A stretch of 64,000 nt of DNA from Streptomyces adelaidensis (GTDB taxonomy: Bacteria > Actinomycetota > Actinomycetes > Streptomycetales > Streptomycetaceae), in contig NZ_JAEMUX010000022.1 of assembly GCF_016598475.1 (NCBI RefSeq), forward strand, positions 53,328 through 117,327. The letters are read 5' to 3'. Positions 33,295 through 42,292 of this stretch are shown piece by piece (the stretch's first letter is position 1; every line of letters begins with the position of its first letter). Position numbers and translations under genes: made by a program. Below the pieces are notes generated by a model. That model searched no databases and was not told the DNA's origin. It saw nothing but the letters and a program-made list of their open reading frames with translations.

Positions 33295-34020
33295 ATGAGC
33301 ACACCGGGCCGAGGGCTGCACGGCCGAGTACTGGAGACCCTCGGACCGGCGATCACCGCGGGCGAGTACCCGCCGGGAAGCGTGCTGCGCACGGACGAAC
33401 TCGCCCAGACCTTCGAGGTGTCCCGCTCGGTGATGCGGGAGGCGGTGCGCGTGCTGGAGTCCATGCACCTGGTCGAGTCCCGCCGCCGCGTCGGCGTGAT
33501 CGTCCGCCCGGCCGCCGAATGGAACGTCTACGACCCCCAGGTCATCCGCTGGCGGCTGGCCGGCGCCGACCGCCCCCGCCAGCTCCGCTCACTGACCGTC
33601 CTGCGCTCCGCCGTGGAGCCGATCGCCGCGGGCCTCGCCGCGCGCCACGCCACGGCCGAGCAGTGCGCCGAGATCACGGAGTGCGCGATCGGCATGGTCG
33701 CCCACTCACGCGGCCACAAGCTGGAGGGCTACCTCCACCACGACGTGGCCTTCCACCGCCTGATCCTCAACGCCTCCGGCAACGAGATGTTCGCCCGCCT
33801 CGGCGACGTCGTCGAAGAAGTCCTCGCCGGCCGCACTCACCACGCCGTCATGTTCGACGACCCCGACCCCGCCGCCGTGACCCTCCACGTCCAGGTCGCC
33901 GAAGCCATCCGCGAACACGACGCCCCCCGAGCCGAAGAGCTGACCCGCGAGATCACCGAGGGCGCCCTCCAGGAACTGGACATCCTGGCCCCCAACGGCC
34001 ACTTCACGGCCTCCGGTTGA
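33295..34020 (+). CDS. FadR/GntR-family regulator of the gluconate operon
   Basis: 241 residues. The N-terminal winged helix (LRTDELAQTFEVSRSVMREAVRVL) is followed by an FCD all-helical ligand domain with metal/ligand histidines (HHDVAFHRLILNASGN). In this group sugar-acid or 6-phosphogluconate-like effectors are typical; divergent placement beside gntK-gntP makes gluconate the likely inducer. ATG at 33295 has TACCCT 5-10 nt upstream and no Shine-Dalgarno, which suggests a leaderless mRNA. The stop is one base from the convergent YchJ-like stop. Confidence 0.92.
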   Translation: MSTPGRGLHGRVLETLGPAITAGEYPPGSVLRTDELAQTFEVSRSVMREAVRVLESMHLVESRRRVGVIVRPAAEWNVYDPQVIRWRLAGADRPRQLRSLTVLRSAVEPIAAGLAARHATAEQCAEITECAIGMVAHSRGHKLEGYLHHDVAFHRLILNASGNEMFARLGDVVEEVLAGRTHHAVMFDDPDPAAVTLHVQVAEAIREHDAPRAEELTREITEGALQELDILAPNGHFTASG

Positions 34021-34021
34021 C

Positions 34022-34477
34022 CTAAGCCAGGAACTCCCCGTCCACGTAGACCCAGGCCCCGTCCACCCGCTCGAACCGGCTCCGTTCATGCATCGAGCCG
34101 CCCCGGAAGGAGGCGCGGAAGGTGACCGTTCCGGTGGTGTGGAAGGGCGTGCCGGCGTGGGTGTCGAGGATGTCGAGGCCGGTCCAGCGCATGGTCGTGT
34201 CGAAGTCGACGCCGACGGGCCGTGTCCGGGGATGCCAGGTGCGCAGGAGGTACGCCTCGTCGTGGACCACGAAGGCGCTGTAGCGGGACCGCATCAGGGC
34301 CTCGGCGGTCGGCGCGGCGGCGGCGCCGATGGAGAGGTAGCGGCCGCAGCAGGCCTCGTACGCCTCGGGCAGCCCGCAGGGGCAGGTGCGAGGAGCCTGC
34401 GAAGCGGGCGAAGGGTTCGTCGAACGGCTCTTCGACCTGGTCCTGGAGCTGCTGCGGCGCGACGACATGGCTGCCAT
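34022..34477 (-). CDS. YchJ-family protein with N-terminal zinc motif
   Basis: 151 residues. CPCGLPEAYEACCGRY is the metal-binding SEC-C-like start and ALMRSRYSAFVVHDEAYLLRTW is the family core, followed by an NTF2-like cup (TGTVTFRASF). Function is unknown. The first 25 residues are Ser/Arg-rich (MSSRRSSSRTRSKSRS) and probably disordered. ATG at 34477 avoids overlap with the M1 peptidase gene upstream; 34468 is also possible. It could be the last gene of the Pls-M1-YchJ transcript, since the spacing is only 23 bp. Confidence 0.88.
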   Translation of the reverse strand: MAAMSSRRSSSRTRSKSRSTNPSPASQAPRTCPCGLPEAYEACCGRYLSIGAAAAPTAEALMRSRYSAFVVHDEAYLLRTWHPRTRPVGVDFDTTMRWTGLDILDTHAGTPFHTTGTVTFRASFRGGSMHERSRFERVDGAWVYVDGEFLA

Positions 34478-34500
34478 TGTGCCCGCCCCAGGCTCCGCGG

Positions 34501-35961
34501 CTACGCGGAACCCGCGTTCGTGGGCGGATACGGCGGCCGTGCCGGGAGGGCGCCGCCCGAGGGGGACGGCAGCGGCGGCAGCGCGGTCTCGTGCAGCCAC
34601 GCCCGGAACAGGCCGTCCAGCGGACCGTCCGCGAACCGCCCGGCATGCGCGGTGAACGCCGTCGTCGTGACGGCGCCACCACGGTGCACGGTCGCCCAGC
34701 CGCGCAGCATACGGAAGAAGGCGTCGTCGCCGAGGGCACAGCGCACGGCGTGCACGGTCAGACCGCCGCGCTCGTAGAGGCGGTCATCGAACATCAGTTT
34801 GCGGCCGGGATCGGCCAGCCGCAGATCCTGGGGGAGCGCGGAGAGCTTCCGGTGCGCGGCGGCGGCCAGTTGCTGAGCCGTACGGCCGCCCGAGCGCTCC
34901 GACCACAGCCACTCGGAGTACTTGGCGAACCCCTCGTTCAGCCAGATGTGCCGCCAGTCGGCGATGGACACACTGTTGCCGAACCACTGGTGGGCCAGCT
35001 CGTGCGCGACGAGCCGCTCCGAACCCCGTGCCCCGTCCACATGGTTGGCGCCGAACAGCGACAACCCCTGTGCCTCGACCGGGACATCGAGCTCCTCCTC
35101 GGTCACCACCACCGCGTACTCACCGAACGGGTACGGCCCGAACAGCTCCTCGAACAGCTCCATCATGGCCGGCTGCCGCGCGAAGTCCCGCGAGAACTCC
35201 GCAAGCAGCTGCGCCGGGATGTGCCCGTGCTGCGGCACGCCACCGGGACGCGGGTCGCCCAGCAGCACCGTCTGGTACTTGCCGATCGACAGCCCGACCA
35301 GATAGCTCGACGTCGGCGCCGCCTGCTCGTACACCCAGGTCGTCGTGGACGCCTTCGCCGTACGGGTGAGCATCCGCCCGCCCGCCACCACCTGGTACGC
35401 CGACGGCGTCGTGATCGATATCTGGTACGACGCCTTGTCGGCGGGCCGGTCGTTGCACGGATACCAGGACGGCGCCCCGACCGGCTGGCTCGCCACCAGC
35501 GCCCCGTCGGTCAGCTCCTCCCAACCGAGCCCGCCCCAGGGGCTGTTCACCGGCTTGGGATTGCCCGACCAGTGGACCTCGACGGTGAACGCGGCCCCCG
35601 CCCGGATCGGCTTGGCGGGGCGGATACGCAGCCTGCCGCCCCGATGGGTGTAGTGCGGCACCCGGCCGTCCACCCGGACCCGGCCGATCTTGAAGTCGGC
35701 CAGGTTCAGCTGGAACTCGGCGACCGAGGCCCGGCCCGCTATGGCGTTGAGCCGCGCGGTGCCGGCCAGCCGGTTCGGACCCGGGCGGTAATCCACAGCC
35801 AGCTCGTACCGATGCACCCGGTAACGGGAATCACCGTTCGCCGGGAAATACGGGTCCGGACCCACTGTCTGCTGAACCGCCACTGCCGCTTCTGCTCCCC
35901 GCTCCGCACTCGTACGACGTCCATCGTCCCCCGAAGCGGCGAAAGCGCCTATCGGCGCCAT
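34501..35961 (-). CDS. M1-family zinc metallopeptidase
   Basis: 486 residues from the chosen start. HELAHQWFGN and WLNEGFAKYSEW give the HExxH-x18-E zinc site. The exopeptidase motif GxMEN is replaced by VPVEAQGLSLFG, which keeps the glutamate (about 296) but not the surrounding residues, so aminopeptidase specificity may be altered. It lacks the long C-terminal domain of PepN, so it is a short M1 enzyme. No signal peptide is clear. It overlaps the 3' end of the Pls-like gene by 13 bp, so the two are coupled. Poly-lysine producers also keep an M1-type peptidase beside pls, as I recall; a role in cutting or releasing the product is plausible. Confidence 0.9.
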   Translation of the reverse strand: MAPIGAFAASGDDGRRTSAERGAEAAVAVQQTVGPDPYFPANGDSRYRVHRYELAVDYRPGPNRLAGTARLNAIAGRASVAEFQLNLADFKIGRVRVDGRVPHYTHRGGRLRIRPAKPIRAGAAFTVEVHWSGNPKPVNSPWGGLGWEELTDGALVASQPVGAPSWYPCNDRPADKASYQISITTPSAYQVVAGGRMLTRTAKASTTTWVYEQAAPTSSYLVGLSIGKYQTVLLGDPRPGGVPQHGHIPAQLLAEFSRDFARQPAMMELFEELFGPYPFGEYAVVVTEEELDVPVEAQGLSLFGANHVDGARGSERLVAHELAHQWFGNSVSIADWRHIWLNEGFAKYSEWLWSERSGGRTAQQLAAAAHRKLSALPQDLRLADPGRKLMFDDRLYERGGLTVHAVRCALGDDAFFRMLRGWATVHRGGAVTTTAFTAHAGRFADGPLDGLFRAWLHETALPPLPSPSGGALPARPPYPPTNAGSA

Positions 35962-38900
35962 GCTTCGATCGGGTTGCCCAGCCACCGGGTGTCGTCGGGA
36001 ACGGACTCCGCTGCCATGACCAGCGACGCCGGACCCAGGGTGGTACGGGCCCCGACCACACTGCCGGGCAGGACGATTCCGCCCGGGCCCAGTGTGGCGC
36101 CCTCACGGAGTTCAACAGTATCCGTCCGCAAGATCCGGTCGTGGAAGAGGTGGGTCTGCAGCACGCACCCCCGATTCACCGTGGCCCCGTCGCCCAGCGT
36201 GACGAGATCCGTCTCGGGCAGCCAGTAGCTCTCCAGCCACACCCCCTCGCCGATCCTCGCGCCCAGCCCGCGCAGCCACAGGTTCAGCACCGGCGTACCG
36301 GGCACCGACCCGGCCAGCCACGGCACGGCCAGCACCTCCACGAAGGTGTCCGCCAGCTCGTTGCGCCACACGAAACCGCTCCACAGCGGATGCTCACCAC
36401 TGCGGTGCCGCCCCACGAGGAGCCACTTCGCGACGATCGACAGCACACCTCCGACCGCCCCCGCACCCAGCAGCACGACCCCGCCGAGCAGCCAGGCCCA
36501 GCCGCCCAGCGCGCTCAGCGCCGCCACGGTCAGCAGCGCGAGGCCCGCCGAGCAGAACACCGGCACGATCCGGCACAGCTCCACCAGGGCCCGCGCCCAC
36601 AGCAGCCCCGCGGACGGCTCGTACGTCAGGCTCTGGTCGCCGCCGGCCGCCGACCGGGGCAGTTTCACCGGCGGCAGCCCCAGATACGAACTGCCCTTCT
36701 TGGCCTTCTTCGGCGTCGCCGACAGCACACCCACCAGACCGCCGTCCGGCACGGAACGCCCCGGCGCGGTCATCCCGGAGTTCCCGAGGAACGCCCGCCG
36801 CCCGATCTCCGCCCGCCCGATCCGCAGCCAGCCACCGCCCAGCTCGTACGGCGCGGTCAGCGTGTCGTCCGCGAGGAACGCCCCGTCCCCGACCGTCGTC
36901 AGACTCGGCAGCGCCAACACGGTCGACACCTCCGCGCCCCGCCCGATCCGCATGCCGAGCAGCCGCAGCCACACCGGCGTCACCAGCCCGGCGTACAGCG
37001 GGAACAGCGTCTGCCGCGACCGGTCCATCAGCTGCGTCACCGTCCACGCCTGCCACCCGACCCGGCTGTGCGTGGGATGCGCACCCTCCCGCAGCCGCAG
37101 ACTCAGCAGCCGTACGGCGACGAGCAGCAGCAGCGCGTACACCGCCCCGAACGCCAGCGTGGCGGGCACCAGCCCGAGCACCGCATCCCGCAGCGCCTCA
37201 CCGAGCCCGGCAGCCGGGTCCACGAACAGGCTCACCACAGCCAGCGCGGCCACCAGGGCCAGCAGCGGCAGCGCGGTCAGCCCGACCCCGCTCACGCCGT
37301 ACGACGCCCGCCACAACAGGCCCCGCCGCGGCCGCTCCTCGGGCCAGTTCCGCTTCGCCTTGCCCAGCTTGACCGCCGGCGCCCCCGCCCAGCGCTGCCC
37401 GGTCGGGATCTGCCCGGCGACCGCCGACCCCGGCGCCACCTCGGCACGCTTGCCGACCCTGGCCCCCGGCAACAGCATGCTCCGCGTCCCGACCACCGCA
37501 CCGGCGCCCACCTTGACGGGCCCGATCTCCAGCCGGTCCCCGTCGAGCCAGTACCCGCACAGGTCCACCTCGGACTCCACGGCCGCGCCCCGCCCGAGCT
37601 TGAGCATCCCGGTCACCGGCGGCAACGCGTGCAGATCGACATCGGCCCCGACCTTGGCGCCCAGCGCCCGCGCGTACCGCTCCAGCCAGGCCCCGGTCAG
37701 CGACGTCGCCCCGCTGAACTCGGCCAACCGCTCGGCCGCCCACAGCCGCAGATGCACGCTCCCGCCGCGCGGATACCGGCCTGGCCCGACCCCGCGCAGC
37801 AGCAGCCGCGCCCCGCCGGCCGCGATCGCGAGCCGCCCCGGCGGGCTGAAGAACAGCACCGCCCCGGCCGCGACGGCCCACCAGGGCGCGGTCGGCAGCC
37901 AGGCGTACGGCGTGAGCAGATTCCCGACCGCAGCCAGCGGGACGATCCACCGCAGCCCGAGCAGGGTGAACAGCGGGACGAGGAGCAGCACCTGGACGAC
38001 CCCCGCGCGCACCGGCACGGGTGCCACCGTCCGCCGGGGACCCTCCTCCCCGCCCGACTCCTCCAGATACCGGGCCAGCTTCCGCAGGGTGGGCCGCTGG
38101 TAGATGTCCACCACGGCGACGCTCGGATACCGGGTGCGCAACCGCGTCGTCAGCTGGGCGGCGGCCAGGCTGCCCCCGCCGATCGCGAAGAAGTCGTCGG
38201 CCGCGCCGCCGACCGGGATGCCCAGCACCTCGGCCCACTGTTCGGCCAGCCACGCCTCGGTCCCGTACAACTGCTCGGCGGGCCCGCTCGTCTCAAGCTC
38301 CGCCAGCGGCCACGGCAGCGCGTCCCGGTCGACCTTCCCCGACGTGCGGGTCGGCAGCTCCGTCACCGGCGCCAGCAACGGCACCAACGCAGCCGGCAGC
38401 CCGGCCCGCAACTTCTCGACGGCCGCCGCCTGGTCCCACCCGTCCTGGGTGACCACATACCCGACGAGCAGCTGATTCCCGCTCCGCGCGGTGCGTACGG
38501 CGGCCGCGGCGCCCGCGACCCCGGGCAGCGCCTGCAACGCGGCGTCGACCTCCCCGAGCTCGATCCGCCGCCCACCGAGCTTGATCTGTTCGTCGGCCCG
38601 CCCGAGGAAGACCAGCCCCTCGGGCTCGGCCTTCACCAGGTCACCACTGCGGTAGGCCCGCTCCCAGCCCAGCGACTCCAGCGGCGCGTACTTCTCCGCG
38701 TCCTTCTCGGCATCCAGATAGCGCGCGAGCCCGACCCCGCCGATCACGAGCTGTCCACTGCCGCCCATCGGCACCGGCTCCCCGGCCTCGTCGACGACGG
38801 CCAGCTCCCACCCGTCGAGCGGCAGCCCGATCCGAATGGGTTCCGCACCGGACATGAGCGAGGCACAGGCGACCACAGTCGCCTCGGTCGGCCCGTACGT

Positions 38901-39815
38901 GTTCCAGACCTCGCGCCCCTCCGTCACCAGCCGCTGCGCCAGCTCCGGCGGGCAGGCCTCACCACCGAAGATCAGCAGCCGTACGTCGTTGAGCGTCTCG
39001 GGCTCCCACAGCGCGGCCAGCGTCGGCACGGTCGACACGACGCTGATGTCCTGCTCGACCAGCCAGGGCCCGAGGTCGGCACCGCTCCTGACCTGGGAGC
39101 GCGGCACCGGCACCAGACAGGCCCCGTACCGCCAGGCCAGCCACATCTCCTCGCAGGAGGCGTCGAAGGCCACCGAAAGACCGGCCATCACCCGGTCCCC
39201 GGGCCCGATCGGCTCCTCGGTGAGGAACAGCTCCGCCTCGGCGTCCACGAACGCGGCGGCGCTGCGGTGGCTCACGGCCACACCCTTGGGCTTCCCGGTC
39301 GACCCGGAGGTGAAGATGATCCACGCGTCGTGCTCGATGCCGGGCCGCGCGGCGGGGGAGTCGGACCTCTCGGCGACGGTGAACCCGTGCCCGGCCCCGA
39401 CGACCGCCCGCACCTCCGCCTCCCCGAACACCAGCTCGGCCCGCTCATCGGGGTCCTCGGCGTCCACCGGCACATAGGCGGCCCCGGCGGCCAGCACCGC
39501 GAGGATCGCCACATACAGATCATTGGTCCCCGACGGCACCCGCACCCCGACCCGGTCGCCGAGCCCGACCCCCGCCCCGGCCAGCTTCCGCCGCAGGTTC
39601 TCGACCTCGACGGCCAGCGCACGATACGTGAGCCTGCGGTGCCCGTCGTCCAGCGCGGGCTCGTCGGGACATGACCGTACGGTCGCCTCGAAGACGTCGA
39701 CGAGTGTGCGGGGCGAGGCCGCCGGCCCCGCCGAGAAACGAGCCGCCCCGTCGAGTCCCTCCGTCAGCTCTCCGTCGAGCAGCGCGAGGTCAGGACTTTC
39801 GTATACGGCGGCCAT
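35949..39815 (-). CDS. Pls/PosA-type single-module membrane peptide synthetase
   Basis: 1,288 residues. The adenylation domain spans about 35-505 (FTSGSTGKPKG at 168-178, AFDASCEEMW at 216-225, NTYGPTE at 305-311, Lys494 in TSGKVDRDAL). The thiolation domain follows with Ser549 in FFAIGGGSL. The C-terminal 700 residues alternate paired membrane helices (about 605-680, 890-950 and 1150-1200) with three left-handed-helix-like acyltransferase segments. This is the architecture of epsilon-poly-L-lysine synthetase (A-T-six TM-three tandem domains), which joins one amino acid into short isopeptide chains without a thioesterase. The amino acid cannot be read with confidence. ATG at 39815 (MAAVYES) is chosen; the frame above it is unconserved. 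Confidence 0.9.
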   Translation of the reverse strand: MAAVYESPDLALLDGELTEGLDGAARFSAGPAASPRTLVDVFEATVRSCPDEPALDDGHRRLTYRALAVEVENLRRKLAGAGVGLGDRVGVRVPSGTNDLYVAILAVLAAGAAYVPVDAEDPDERAELVFGEAEVRAVVGAGHGFTVAERSDSPAARPGIEHDAWIIFTSGSTGKPKGVAVSHRSAAAFVDAEAELFLTEEPIGPGDRVMAGLSVAFDASCEEMWLAWRYGACLVPVPRSQVRSGADLGPWLVEQDISVVSTVPTLAALWEPETLNDVRLLIFGGEACPPELAQRLVTEGREVWNTYGPTEATVVACASLMSGAEPIRIGLPLDGWELAVVDEAGEPVPMGGSGQLVIGGVGLARYLDAEKDAEKYAPLESLGWERAYRSGDLVKAEPEGLVFLGRADEQIKLGGRRIELGEVDAALQALPGVAGAAAAVRTARSGNQLLVGYVVTQDGWDQAAAVEKLRAGLPAALVPLLAPVTELPTRTSGKVDRDALPWPLAELETSGPAEQLYGTEAWLAEQWAEVLGIPVGGAADDFFAIGGGSLAAAQLTTRLRTRYPSVAVVDIYQRPTLRKLARYLEESGGEEGPRRTVAPVPVRAGVVQVLLLVPLFTLLGLRWIVPLAAVGNLLTPYAWLPTAPWWAVAAGAVLFFSPPGRLAIAAGGARLLLRGVGPGRYPRGGSVHLRLWAAERLAEFSGATSLTGAWLERYARALGAKVGADVDLHALPPVTGMLKLGRGAAVESEVDLCGYWLDGDRLEIGPVKVGAGAVVGTRSMLLPGARVGKRAEVAPGSAVAGQIPTGQRWAGAPAVKLGKAKRNWPEERPRRGLLWRASYGVSGVGLTALPLLALVAALAVVSLFVDPAAGLGEALRDAVLGLVPATLAFGAVYALLLLVAVRLLSLRLREGAHPTHSRVGWQAWTVTQLMDRSRQTLFPLYAGLVTPVWLRLLGMRIGRGAEVSTVLALPSLTTVGDGAFLADDTLTAPYELGGGWLRIGRAEIGRRAFLGNSGMTAPGRSVPDGGLVGVLSATPKKAKKGSSYLGLPPVKLPRSAAGGDQSLTYEPSAGLLWARALVELCRIVPVFCSAGLALLTVAALSALGGWAWLLGGVVLLGAGAVGGVLSIVAKWLLVGRHRSGEHPLWSGFVWRNELADTFVEVLAVPWLAGSVPGTPVLNLWLRGLGARIGEGVWLESYWLPETDLVTLGDGATVNRGCVLQTHLFHDRILRTDTVELREGATLGPGGIVLPGSVVGARTTLGPASLVMAAESVPDDTRWLGNPIEAWRR

Positions 39816-40056
39816 CGGATCCTCGCCTCTCGAACCCGGACCATCCGGGGGCACCGACGGACCCGCAGGTCTGCCTGGGGATATTTCCGTATCGGCACCG
39901 AACAAGCCCAATACTCTAGTGCTCGGGTGACTACGGCCTGTCGTGCCGACCAAGCGGAGGCATCCGCCGGGCGACCCACAGGGGTGGCGACGCCCGCCGT
40001 GACCTGGGGTTTTCCTCGCCCGGAGAGACGTCTCCCACATTCGTCGGCATTAACGC

Positions 40057-40090
40057 GCGAAGGCCGCGACCTGTTGGTCGCGGCCTTCGC
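40057..40090 (-). terminator. Terminator of tRNA-Leu
   Basis: 15-bp perfect arms (GCGAAGGCCGCGACC and complement) with a TGTT loop, 7 bp past the tRNA 3' end. The spacer 39816-40056 also holds the Pls-like promoter, near AATACTCTAGTGC. Confidence 0.75.
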
Positions 40091-40097
40091 CACTGTG

Positions 40098-40182
40098 TGT
40101 CCGAGGGGGGACTTGAACCCCCACGCCCGATAAAGGGCACTAGCACCTCAAGCTAGCGCGTCTGCCATTCCGCCACCCGGAC
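40098..40182 (-). tRNA. tRNA-Leu (GAG)
   Basis: 85 nt without encoded CCA. The acceptor stem GTCCGGG pairs with CTCGGAC (one G-T). The anticodon stem CTAGC/GCTAG closes the loop TTGAGGT, giving anticodon GAG for CUC and CUU. The long variable arm TGCCCTTTATCGGGC is typical of leucine tRNA. It is not bldA (UUA). No integrase gene or duplicated tRNA end is present nearby. Confidence 0.97.
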
Positions 40183-40381
40183 AAGGTGTCTGTCGTGCGG
40201 GGTTTCCCTCGCGGCGACGGAGAAAACATTACCAGGCTTTCCGGGGCCCTCGATCACACCCCGTTCCCTCGGCAGCCGGGCGTGAACGGCTTGTGACGGG
40301 CCGGTCCCGGTCTTGGGGCGGGGGGCGGGGCAGGAGGAGGATGAGGGGGAACCATCAGCAGCGACAGCGGGAGGAAGCAGC

Positions 40382-41707
40382 GTGAGCGAGACGGACACGG
40401 GCAGGCGCGTGACCGGCGAGGACGAGGTCGTCGACCTCTGCCGCGAGCTGATCCAGATCGACACCAGCAACTTCGGCGACAACTCGGGCCCCGGCGAGCG
40501 CAAGGCCGCCGAGTACGTCGCCGAGAAGCTCGCCGAGGTGGGTCTCGAACCGAAGATCTTCGAGTCGCACCCGGGCCGCGCCTCCACGGTGGCCCGGATC
40601 GAGGGCGAGGACCCGTCCCGGCCCGCGCTGCTCATCCACGGCCACACCGACGTCGTACCGGCCAACGCGGCGGACTGGACCCACCACCCCTTCTCCGGCG
40701 AGGTCGCGGACGGCTGTGTGTGGGGCCGGGGCGCGGTCGACATGAAGGACATGGACGCGATGACGCTGGCGGTCGTGCGCGACCGGCTGCGCAGCGGCCG
40801 CAAGCCCCCGCGCGACATCGTGCTCGCCTTCCTCGCGGACGAGGAGGCCGGCGGCACGTACGGCGCGAAGCATCTTGTCAAGAACCACCCCGGTCTCTTC
40901 GAGGGCGTCACCGAGGCGATCAGCGAGGTCGGCGGGTTCTCGTTCACCGTGAGCGAGCGGCGGCGGCTCTATCTGATCCAGACGGCCGAGAAGGGCATGC
41001 ACTGGATGAAGCTGACCGTGGCCGGCACCGCCGGGCACGGGTCGATGATCCACCGGGACAACGCCATCACCGAACTGTCGGAGGCCGTCGCACGGCTCGG
41101 CCGCCACCAGTTCCCGGTGCGGGTCACCAAGACCACCCGGGCCTTCCTCGACGAACTCGGCGACGCGCTCGGCACGGATCTGGACCCGGAGAACATGGAG
41201 GGCACCCTCGCCAGGCTCGGCGGCATCGCCAAGCTGATCGGCGCGACCCTCAGCAACACCGCCAACCCCACCCAGCTCGGCGCGGGCTACAAGGTCAACG
41301 TCATCCCCGGCGAGGCCACCGCGCACGTCGACGGGCGGTTCCTGCCCGGGTTCGAGGAGGAGTTCCTCGCCGACCTCGACAAGATCCTCGGTCCGAAGGT
41401 GCGGCGCGAGGACGTGCACTCCGACAAGGCACTGGAAACCTCCTTCGACGGGGCACTCGTGGACGCCATGCAGTCCGCGCTGATCGCCGAGGACCCGATC
41501 GCGAAGGCGGTGCCATACATGCTCTCCGGCGGTACGGACGCCAAGTCCTTCGACGACCTCGGTATTCGCGGCTTCGGGTTCGCGCCGCTCAAGCTGCCGC
41601 CGGAGCTGGACTTCGCGGGCATGTTCCACGGCGTCGACGAAAGGGTGCCGGTGGATGGCCTGAAGTTCGGTGTGCGCGTGCTCGACCGTTTCATCGACGC
41701 GTCCTGA
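40382..41707 (+). CDS. M20-family metallopeptidase/deacylase
   Basis: 441 residues. Metal and catalytic motifs are ALLIHGHTDVVP, GRGAVDMKDMDAM (bridging Asp) and LADEEAGGTYG (catalytic Glu-Glu), with GTAGHGSM in the dimerisation lid and a late FHGVDERV. Members are dipeptidases, acetylornithine-type deacetylases or carboxypeptidases; the actinobacterial group with DTSNFGD at the N-terminus is usually annotated as M20/M25/M40 peptidase. GTG at 40382 (VSETDTG) follows GGGAGGAAG. It is transcribed alone ahead of the chaplin genes. Confidence 0.92.
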   Translation: MSETDTGRRVTGEDEVVDLCRELIQIDTSNFGDNSGPGERKAAEYVAEKLAEVGLEPKIFESHPGRASTVARIEGEDPSRPALLIHGHTDVVPANAADWTHHPFSGEVADGCVWGRGAVDMKDMDAMTLAVVRDRLRSGRKPPRDIVLAFLADEEAGGTYGAKHLVKNHPGLFEGVTEAISEVGGFSFTVSERRRLYLIQTAEKGMHWMKLTVAGTAGHGSMIHRDNAITELSEAVARLGRHQFPVRVTKTTRAFLDELGDALGTDLDPENMEGTLARLGGIAKLIGATLSNTANPTQLGAGYKVNVIPGEATAHVDGRFLPGFEEEFLADLDKILGPKVRREDVHSDKALETSFDGALVDAMQSALIAEDPIAKAVPYMLSGGTDAKSFDDLGIRGFGFAPLKLPPELDFAGMFHGVDERVPVDGLKFGVRVLDRFIDAS

Positions 41708-41925
41708 CGGTGCGCGACGGGTCACTGTCCGGCCTCGACCGATCCTGAACCGGCTTTGTTCTGTCCGGAAATGCGTGCTGAAACGAGACTCCAGTAATCG
41801 GGAGCGCGTACGAAGACCGACCGGGTCGGGTGAATCGGACCATAAGCTCGTAGCTTCATTACTCCCTCCTCGTTACAGGTGGTGTGACTCGCTACTTGGG
41901 GTCACTTTGCCTACAAGGAGGAATA
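41708..41925 (+). promoter_or_regulatory. Chaplin promoter region
   Basis: This spacer before chpH ends in a strong AAGGAGGA ribosome-binding site. GTTACAGGTGGTGTGAC (41872-41888) contains two GT-nAC halves 11 bp apart that could bind a response regulator. No consensus sigma sequence can be fixed by eye. Confidence 0.4.
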
Positions 41926-42159
41926 ATGATCAAGAAGGTCGTCGCTGCTGCGGCTGCCACCGGTGGTCTGGTGCTCGCGGGTGCGGGTCTGGCCGTCGCC
42001 GACGCCGGCGCCCAGGGTGCCGCCGTGCACTCCCCGGGTGTCGCGTCCGGCAACGTCGTCCAGGTGCCGGTTCACGTCCCCGTGAACGTGTGCGGCAACA
42101 CGATCTCGGTGATCGGGCTGCTGAACCCCGCCTTCGGCAACACCTGCATCAACAAGTGA
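41926..42159 (+). CDS. chpH: Short chaplin (ChpH-like)
   Basis: 77 residues: a signal peptide (KKVVAAAAATGGLVLAGAGL, cleavage after AVADA) and one chaplin domain with GVASGNVVQVPVHVPVNVC and a second cysteine near the end (NTCINK). Chaplins are secreted amphipathic proteins that assemble into amyloid films on aerial hyphae and spores; the two cysteines form a disulfide. It directly precedes a long chaplin, as with S. coelicolor chpH/chpC. ATG at 41926 is set by AAGGAGGA. Confidence 0.95.
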   Translation: MIKKVVAAAAATGGLVLAGAGLAVADAGAQGAAVHSPGVASGNVVQVPVHVPVNVCGNTISVIGLLNPAFGNTCINK

Positions 42160-42194
42160 CGTTGTGCCTCACCCGGTGAGGGTCTGAGATAACC

Positions 42195-42233
42195 GTCGGC
42201 CCCGGAGTGCGCGCCATGCACTCCGGGGCCGAC
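42195..42233 (+). terminator. Terminator between the chaplin genes
   Basis: Perfect 16-bp arms (GTCGGCCCCGGAGTGC and complement) with a 7-nt loop, 36 bp after chpH. Confidence 0.75.
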
Positions 42234-42292
42234 TGGTCTCCCGACAAGGCTCGAAAGATCAGAAACATAGGGTTAAGGCAGGTAATTCAGCA

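Noticed and set aside
36141..39674. 1,177-codon plus-strand frame opposite the Pls-like gene
   Set aside because: It mirrors the synthetase in the antisense direction; Arg/Pro/Gln-rich composition is a GC-skew artefact and no domain is recognisable.
40098..40182. tRNA-Leu as an integration site
   Set aside because: No integrase, excisionase or duplicated tRNA 3' end is seen on either side.
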